From: Strongylocentrotus pallidus
Taxonomy: Eukaryota > Echinodermata > Echinoidea > Camarodonta > Strongylocentrotidae
Assembly: GCA_030265145.1 (NCBI GenBank)
Contig: JARBES010000129.1
Span: 9,974,144-10,012,464 of the forward strand
Length of the DNA: 38,321 bases
Direction of reading: 5' to 3'
The position numbers and the translations under genes were made by a program. The notes below the pieces were generated by a model, which searched no databases, was not told the origin of the DNA, and saw nothing but the letters and a program-made list of their open reading frames with translations. This document shows, piece after piece, positions 1 to 9,500 of the stretch; the stretch's first letter is position 1; each line of letters opens with the position of its first letter.

Positions 1-384
1 CTCTCTTTCTCTTTCTCTTTTTCTCTCTTTCTCTTTCCCCTCTCTTTGTATTATTTTGTAATTTCTTTTTCAACCACAATTCTCTATATCGTCCCTGTCA
101 CCCTTGCCGACTCTCTCTGTATTCCATCACCCTCCATCTGGAAGAAATTATTTCTGACAATACTGTTAATTTTAGGGTTAGAATTAGAGGCCCACATGAG
201 TTTTGTAGGTACATTTCCATTCGGTAAAATACACGATAGCGAAGCAAAATTCATTTTGTACATTAAAAAAGTAATACCATTGTTTTGTTGAAGTCTTATA
301 TGTCATGTGGTACTCTGTAACAAAAGCAATCTCCCTTTAGCACTATATATATATGTTCATGTCTCCTTTCATATGTATTCACAG
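1..384. other. Intron upstream of E1
   Basis: This stretch opens with a CT-rich tract (about 1-45) and is otherwise AT-rich, ending in the acceptor before 385. The open frames in it do not resemble PA200 or any protein I know. I read it as intron between an exon outside the window and E1. Confidence 0.6.
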
Positions 385-571
385 GACCTACAAGGCTTTA
401 GATACCCTGACAGAGCCCCACCAGCTGATAGCTACAGTGAGCTGCGTAGTGTCTGTATCCTGCACCATGCTCAAGGGGGGCAAGTGGCTCCCCGATGGCC
501 CCACTCACCTACTACCTCTCCTCGATGCAATGCTACCTGGTATCGATCCCCACGACTTTGCCAAATGCATG
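385..571 (+). CDS. PSME4: PSME4 exon E1 (H1)
   Basis: The acceptor ...TTCACAG precedes 385 and the donor G|GTAGGT follows 571. It encodes [15 protein letters not shown] and ends in FAKCM, matching a conserved mid-region helix pair of PA200. The first base completes a split codon from an upstream exon. It occurs only once in the window. The intron after it (572-1239) carries a G homopolymer near 897-910, which is where the second haplotype block begins. Confidence 0.93.
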
Positions 572-3500
572 GTAGGTAGTAGTGCTGCATTATTTTGGAT
601 CATTTTCAAATGATAATCTTACAAGCAAAATACTGCATGTAGTGAAATCACACGTGTTTGAGAAAATATGTAATATTCCATTATATCTATAGCACAGTAT
701 TCTGTGTTCAAATGGATTTTCTAGATTATTTGCAGAAATAAACCAGTACAATAGTCCCAATTTGACCCTTTGTAGGTGAGGGTCATTTTGACCATTGCAG
801 TATCCCAAAATTGCTAATCAGGAGAGTACTTGAGCAGCTGTTTTTAATAGTGTGTCATAGGTCAACTGCATTTTGTTCAAACTTACCAGGCTCTCAGGGG
901 GGGGGGGGGGTTCAAACCAGCTCTCCTCAGTGCTGGATACACCTAATGGAGTAAATTGTAAAATCCACTTAGTTTATAATTGGCTTTATTTAAAAGAGTG
1001 AATTATTATTAGCCCTCTTTTAATTGTCAATGATTAATTTATCTTTGTTTATTACAGAGCTTCTGAGCCACTTTGAGAACTTTGAGAACGATTGACGTTA
1101 TTTCAAACTGCATATAGTAGAACCTTCATTAAAAATAATTTATTATTCAGGAATCATGTAAGAATGTGGTTTCTATGAATGAATGAGTATAATGTAAATA
1201 AAGTTTCTTACAAAGATCTTGCCTTTGCTTGAACCTTAGGTCACACTACAAGCCATCTCTACCTTCACTGTCATGGTACCGATAGTAGACTGCTCTGAGG
1301 CTTCCCTGGTCAGAGACGACATCACAGAACAAGAGAGGGAGCTCTGCTCAGCAACAGCGACCTTTGAAGATTTTGTGCTTCTCTTCATGGACAGGTATTG
1401 CATCTCTTAAGAATATTGTTTTCCTTTAGAAATTCTCCCAAAGGTGTAGCATGAATGGAAAATTTGATAGTACTCTAATCAAGGCATTCACGTGTCAAAT
1501 GTTTTCAAAGATTTGTTATCATTCCAACTCATTTTTGATGAATGGAGAGAGAATGGAGTAACATAAATGGAAAAGCAGAGGCAGAGAGTAGGAGAAAGCC
1601 AGAGTGGAAGAGCAAGAGAGATGTAGAGATGGAGAGAAAAGGAATAAAGAAAACAGATAGATACGGATGGACTTGAGATAGATGGACAGATAGAGAGAAA
1701 GAGATAAAGAGAGAAAGTCTGGGATCTTTGATGTTTTCTGTTTTTGCAGAATACTGTCTCTCATAACAGAAATGTAATAAAATTTGCCTTTCCTGCATTC
1801 AATTGTTTCAACCATCATATTTATTATTGTATTACTATATCTTTATACTCATGCCTTTTCCATTTTCTCTTAGATGTTTCAATCTGATCGAGGCATGTTC
1901 CATCGAGCACATACGAAGCCAGGACAACGATCAAGAGAAGGTGAACCACCAGGAAGCCATGGTGGACGTAGGATTGTCTTCAACATTCAGTACCATCTGC
2001 TCCCAGAGCTCACCTCAGATATACAAGGTCAGAAGAATGTCATGGTTTATGGTACAAGGTCAGAAGTGATGTCATGATGATTGTATAGAGTACCGAAGTG
2101 TGACGTCATACTGCCAAAGTTTTGTCAAGGTTGCTGGTTCCAAATAATTTTGTGCTAAACAGTGGCGTGGTGATCACACCAGCGCCAAACACTGAATTCG
2201 CCCTGCTCCAGCCCGTTACTTGAAAGGTTTCACGATGAACCTTATGTGCAGGCTCTGTTGTTTGGAACCAGTAACCTGGATGACGAACGGATATTACGTC
2301 AGCACTTAGGTACTCTATGGTCTATGGTTGTAGGATCAGGAACTTTGCTGTGATGTCATTTTTAAAATTCAGAAAGATAGACCAGAAAAAAAAAAATCAT
2401 GATTTTAGTCCGTATATTTAAATTTGTTGGAACACAATTCTTGATAGTGTGAACAGATTATCCTCTAGGTATGACATTGATTTAGAAATCACATCAAATT
2501 TCTTTTGTTTTGTTTACACTCCAGACATGGGCAACCTTTTAATATCTTACTTTGACACACTTTACTCATATGAATCCAGAACAATTTTATAGCACTATAT
2601 GAGGCACGCTTTATATTTGTTGTTGTTGAAATATCAAGATTATCAAGTTGTGACAAATGCAAAGTGATTTAAAGCCTATCGGGGACCAACAGGTACCGCT
2701 TAGGCATTGTTTGTTATATAGAGGGTGCAAGTAGTTATTCAGGAAATATCATAACTTTGGCTTTTTATTGATCACATAAACAGTATGCTGACCTCCACCA
2801 TTTTCTTTCTTTGCTCTTACAGGCAGCTGTCAATCGTTTGTTCCGCTATGTTTCATCGTCTATCCTTGAGACTAAGGTGTCTGGTAAAACCATTGCCAAC
2901 ATGTGCAGGGCAGCCGCTAAGGTATGTGCAAGGGAATAGGCACAGGTTTGTAAGAGGTGCAATGTTGTTGTTTTTTGCAGTGAAAGAATGTCAGTCGACA
3001 TTTATTCACAGTTGCTGCTTTTAAATTATTTTCTGTACAATGATAACCTGATTTAAATTTAGTGATTGCCTGGTGAGAAAAATGCAAACACTGATAGACA
3101 CATTGAATTATTTTCATTTTTGTGTTAATTCAAATAAGGTCTGTTAAAAGAGATCTGGACAAAAACTAGCAACACAGGAAAACTCTCTCTATGGTTGTAG
3201 ACTCTAGAAGTGTATATCATCCTCCTCATATTCTAGGTTGAATCTGAGTATACTCTATCCAAGTTTATGCTTCACTGTAGCCGGAAGCTCCTAGACACAG
3301 ATCAAAGAAAAAAAAATTGTGTAATCAAAACATAGGCAACTCTCTCCTTAATAGTTCAATTTAGGTTTCCCTCTTAATGCTCCACTGTAGCCAGAAGTTC
3401 CTAGATACAGATCAAAGGAAAGAAAAAGATGTCATCAAAATTTACGTAACTCACTTCTTGATAGTTCAAAGGTTTACCTTTTAATAATGCATGGATATTA

Positions 3501-6500
3501 TTTGTTGATACTCTAGGTGGATCCTAAGTACACTCTGTCAAAGTTTGTGCCTCACTGTAGCAAGAAGATACTGGATGCTTTCACATCAGAAGAGGTCCAG
3601 TTAGAAGAAGAGTTGGACAAGGAGATTCTCTTCAACCTCCAAGTTCTCTCAGAGGTATGCTTGAACATTCAGGAGGGTGTTTCACCAAACTTGTCATCAG
3701 TGACAAATGACAGTTTTTGTTATAAGCTACTAAAATCTTTGCTTCTGATTGGTTAACAGCAGATTTGTCACTGATTTTTGTCATTTGTCATTGAAAGAAG
3801 GGTTTGTGAAACGCCCCCCAGGTCTTTAGTTTGTTTTAAGTCATTGTTTGGACATCATGTATCCATGTTTTATGAATACAATTGCAGTTTTAATAGGAGG
3901 AGGTCCTATGTTATTTAGTCTTTGGCAGAGACTCCTCAGATTTGAAACGAGTGGTAGCTCTAACAACACGTTCCTTGCTTACATTCTGAATCAAAATTTG
4001 ATGAAGATGGTGATGATGATAGATTATGAAAGAAACCAGAACCTACCATATGTGTTGTCTTTGCAATTGAAATAATCACGGGCTTGATTTGTGTTTGCAG
4101 GTTATACGAGTTCCTAGCGAGGTTGTCCTCAAGTACAAGGACACCTTGAAAAAGGTCCTGAAGGCTACCCTTCATCTGACCTCTAAGAAAGGTTACGAGC
4201 TATCCTGCCAGCTACTCAAGCATTGGCTACGAGCTATGTGCCTCATGTATCCCAGGGAGTACTGCAGCATAGCTGAGGGCTTTGACAGGCCACTCACAGA
4301 GTACTTGCCTATCAGGGTAAGACTTCCCTCGTTATTGATTGAGTCAGTTATGTAGTAGTAATTGATTTGAATGTTGTATTTACAATTTAAGGAATGCTGC
4401 ATAGGTTGCTTATTTATACAACATCTTATTCATTTACCGGTAGATATAATAATAATGAATAATCAGATTATTTCTTTGTCTGTGATGTAACAAAAATCAA
4501 CCTGTTTTTGGTGGCTTGATGTACATGTGGTCCAATGGTCGTAAGTTTAATCCCTCTCACGTTAATGGATTCACTTCTCGATATTTATAGTACTGATGCT
4601 TCACATGTATTTATGAATAACTAGTTAAATTTTGTTATATAATAACAAGTTTTGAAAAAATTACCTCCATTCTATGCAATCCTGTGACATACCTGATATA
4701 CCATTTAATGTATTTTTGAAGTTTTTGAAATGGGACCTTTAGTATTAAACACCTTTTTGGATTGTGCAAGCAAAGAAACCTGAAAAAAGGTTTCAATGGA
4801 GACAACCAAGATGGTTAAAAGAAGGTGATGATGATGAAGATGATGCTCACACCAACAACAGTCATAATAATGTCAATTATGATTTTAATGAGGATGATAA
4901 TGATTTCTAAGGAGGACAATGATAATGACAATGATTGACAAGAGTAATTGTGATGATGGTAATGATCACTAATTATGATGTTGATGATGATTATTGTTAT
5001 ACTTCTGCTGTTGCTGCTTCTGCTGCTGATGATAGAAAGTGATGATCGAATTCACAAGATCTTTAAATAGATCTTTAATCTTATCCCCACTCAATTTATG
5101 TTACCTGCGCTTCTAACTAATGATTTTACTATGTCCATCTTTTTATATTTGTCATATGCGTTCATACACAATTTTATGTATCTTTTTTTCATATATTGAG
5201 TTAACAAATTAATTGGAATTAATTAATTAATGACCTTTTCTTAGGACTGGGCAAGGTGTGGTGACATTCACAACCTGGGTGTGAAGTGGCATATACCCTC
5301 TGATGATGGAGTAGCATGTGTGAAGGAGCTCTTGGATATCTATTATAAGCCAGAGATAGAGAAACTACAGAACTACATCAAGGGGGAGTCTATAAGCAGG
5401 TATGAATGAAAACCAGTTAATCATCCAGGTGCTTGTCATAGATCATGTTTTTCATGCCAGTTCTCACTACAATAGAGGCTTGAGGTGTTTAAAGAGTGTT
5501 GAATTGAATAAAAATCTACTTATTTTGTGATTCAACTCCATTAGCTATTGAAATAGGATAGATGTGCATGATGATTCAATACCAAGAATAAAGATGAATT
5601 TTCTGAGACTGATAGATAACAGTAAACTACTCCACCAAGTTAATAAACTACTCCACCCAGGTCATAATTATAACCTCATCACTTTCGTTTCTCTTTATTT
5701 TATCAGAGAGAAGCTACTCCAGAGCCTTACCATCTTGTTCAATGTACTCACAGGAGCAGGGGTTCTTATGCCCAAGTGGAAGAGGCCTTCCATACCAGAG
5801 CTGTGAGTGTACATCCTTGCTATACATTACTTTGTAATTATTCAGTTGGTATCTAGAGCACCTCATTTAATAATACATGGCACACAAGATGTGACAAAGA
5901 CATAGTTGTGGCATAGTGCAGTTAGCTTTTGATTTTAAAACCCTTTATAAGCAGTGAATGCAAAGAGAAAATCCTGGCACACTTTTATGTTCTTAATTGG
6001 GGTTACAGAATGTGATATTTCATTTAAATAAAAATTTGGCCTGAAGTTTCCAATGTCTTTCAATATCTATCAATTTTCGTTTTTAGCATTGATATTGAAT
6101 TTCAGATTATACCTTCTACTTTGTTGTCTTTTCACCTGATTTATAGCAAACTTTATTTGAACTTTAGTTACTCAAAAATGAAGCATGAGGACTTTGGTTG
6201 TGTTTTAAATTAGGTTGACATTTAACATATAGGATTTTAGTGTTTTGGCTTGGGCTAAAGTTGAGAATTCACCGAGTGTGTTAGAGCTACAATTGTAGCA
6301 TATGTCATACAATCTCAACCTCTGTAAACACCTGTTGACTTGTGTTATTTTTTTAGGAGCCAGAGTCAGGTTGATATGCACACTCTGGATAGGACACTAG
6401 GATCAACGGACAAACAGAAGAGGTTTGAAGGCATTAGAGAAGAACTAGCTCAGGTGATGCATGATCTCCTCAATCATCTACTAGCAACAGGGGAGGATGA

Positions 6501-9500
6501 CACCAAGTCCATCATACTCATCATCAATGTAAGTTCAGTAACATCAGTTTTTATTCCTTACAACCACAAAGTTGTGGTTTCATCTTTGTATTAAACCTTC
6601 ATTTGATGACACAAGTTCAATTTTACAAGTGATATATTGGTTAATAAAATGGAAACAGAAAAAAAGAAGAAAGAAAAAGCAATGTTTTTGAGTGCTCAGT
6701 GAAAAATTAATTTTTATCTTCTTCTTCCAACTCAGGGGTTTAGTGTAGAATCTGAGTATTCTCAGTATTAAAGACTTTGAAATAGATGCTATAGAGAGGA
6801 TGAAACCACATTCATCGTACTCAACATCATGAAATTTCAGTAATGAAAACACATTATTCTGTACTAAAAGGAGGGTTATCTACCCAAAAGTGATATTAGT
6901 CTGACTTTGAAATAATAATAATAATATTTAATTTTTATATAGCGCTTAATACAAATATACTATTACCCCGGAAAGATTTTGAAACTGGATTTTTATGTCC
7001 AAAATGGACTTCCATGTTTTCTGTGATCGTAGTTGCTGTCCAGGCTTGAAATTGTAACCCACTTAATGATTCTTTTCATGATAAAAATCTTGACTGAGAG
7101 CACTTGAGCAAGGCAAACCTTGACTACATGACAAAACACTAAAATCATCCAAGCTAGTCAACGTTGATTGATATAAATTGGGTGTGACAAAAACTGACTA
7201 TGATCACTATTCAGTGATGAAATAGCAATTTTATGCAAGATCAATTATCTCTACTCTTTGACCACATTTAAACAATGTAGTTTACTTTCATTCAAAAGAG
7301 CTATCATTGTATAACTGTCGATGTCGTCAATATAGTATTATTGAACATTTTCAAATGTTAGTGGGCCTTTGGTGTGTGCTTGGTGGAAAAGTACACCAGG
7401 TAGTGTGGACTCCTGCATTCATCCAATGTGTTTGTTTCATATGCAGATCAACAATGCACTGATGTGGTACATGGGTGCAGAGAAGAAGGACTTTGACAGC
7501 CGATGGAAAGGATTCCTCATCATCAAGAAAGCCATGGAAGACAGGGTAAGCGTCAGGGTGATGGAACCGGTTGAAATATTACCTCAACTAACTAATCCAA
7601 ATTAACCGGTTGGAATATTAGCTCTATTTACTAATCCAAATGGAATCGGTTGAAATATTACCTCAACTTACTAATCCAAACGGAATCGGTTGAAATATTT
7701 CCTCAACTTACAAGTCCAAATGGAATCAGTTGAAACATTACCTCGACTTACTAGTCCAAATGGCATCAGTTGAAACATTACCTCGACTTACTAATCCAAA
7801 TGGAATCGATTGAAATATTACCTCTATTCACTATTCAAAATGGAACCAGTTGAAATATCACCTCTATTTACTAATCAAAATTGATTCGGTTGAAATATAA
7901 CCTCTTTTTATTTATTGAAATCGTTAACCCTGGTGTTAGTCTCTGCTGCTACTAGTCTAGTTACCCATTTAGAGAAATGCAATAGTAGTTCAGAACACTA
8001 ACCAAGCAAGGATTCAAACTCCTGATATCTCATTGGAAAGCAGTATGAAAGCAAGTCTTAACGGGGTACTCCCATAAACGACAGGGTGGGATGTAAAGTA
8101 TTTGTAATATTGCCAGTGAATAATGATGGGTTTATGGTGTTATATCAAAGTTAATGGAAATATCATGAAATTAAGTCATTGAGTGCTATTTACTAGCTGC
8201 CCGCCTCAAGCTTGTGTAATAGTTTCCAAAGCACATATATTTATTGTTATTTCATTTGTACAAAGGAAAAATTATGTTGTTGAAATTCCATCAGCATCTT
8301 CTTTATCTTTGTCTCTGTTAATACAATTTATCAGAGTCATCCTAGTATGGTGTCATCATGTAATCCTGAATGTGTGTGTGTCTTTTTTTTAATGATATTT
8401 AATCTTAATTCAATATAATACTATTGTGATTTATATCGTCTGTATTATGTTTCTCTCATCCTCAGTTACATGGGAAGAAGAGGCACCTGCGAGCCCTGTT
8501 GATAGATCGGGTGTACCTCCAGCATGAGATGAGGATGCTGGTCCAGGCCAAGCATGTTTACACTGATCTTGATAAACAGATCCACAGTGATCTGTTCACA
8601 CTGTCAACAAGCAGGTACAGCGAGGTAAGCATCAGTTTGATAGTTGAGACATGTTTTAAATGTATTGAATGTGATGGTGTTCAATCCTTGAAGTATTGAT
8701 ACAGGCTGTGAGACTTTAATATGCACATTAGCCACTATGAGGTACAGTGAGGTAAATATCAGTTCGATTAATTGTACTTTAAAGGCATCATTTAACAATG
8801 TTAAATCTGAGATGCATGGCCCTACGTGTTATCAGTGTCTGTGATATGGTGTAATATTGAAGCCAAAAAAAATGCGCTTCAAAATGATCATAAAGTGCCT
8901 CAAAAAAGTAAAAATCTTTGAGTGACTGGTTTTACCATACTCATTTACCCCAATAGACTGTAGTGTTATGAATGTGGGAAAACAAAAAATTATATTTCAA
9001 TTTCCAATCATGAATATCTTGATAATCAGACGGGCAATCGGCTTGTAAAAGTCATGGGGTTCCTGATTGACCTTAAGGTTTATAATTATCATTGCAGCAT
9101 GAGCTAAATCCAGGATTTGGTTTCAGAATCTGAGACAAAGTTACCCTATCCCTTTAACTGGGCCATTGTATGTGTCAAACCATTCTTGTTTGGGAAAAAG
9201 CCTGTGGCCATCAGGAGGTAGAGTGAGGAATTAAAGATTGAGAGGCTGATAAGCTTGGATGTGATGTGTATCTAGATGTAGATGGGAACACAGATTGTGA
9301 GGGATGTTCACGCTGGTGATCAGCTGGTACTGTGAGAAAAGAATAGTTAGTTGAGAAATGCATGGTATAATTTAGTCTAAACCTTAAAGTAAGGACAAAT
9401 TCAAGCAGACATATTTCTCTAGTTGCATACATGTACGATGTGACATCAGTAGACATGTTAAAGTAAACTAGATGGGGAAGGGGGGGGGGGGCTGAAATGA

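Noticed and set aside
2050-2330. A C/D-box snoRNA suggested by GATGA and CTGA-like words in the E3-E4 intron
   Set aside because: The region is explained by an inverted-repeat element absent from the other allele. I see no terminal stem with correctly placed boxes.
7561-7920. A CRISPR-like array from regular 40-bp spacing
   Set aside because: Units are contiguous with no unique spacers, and the locus is a eukaryotic intron.
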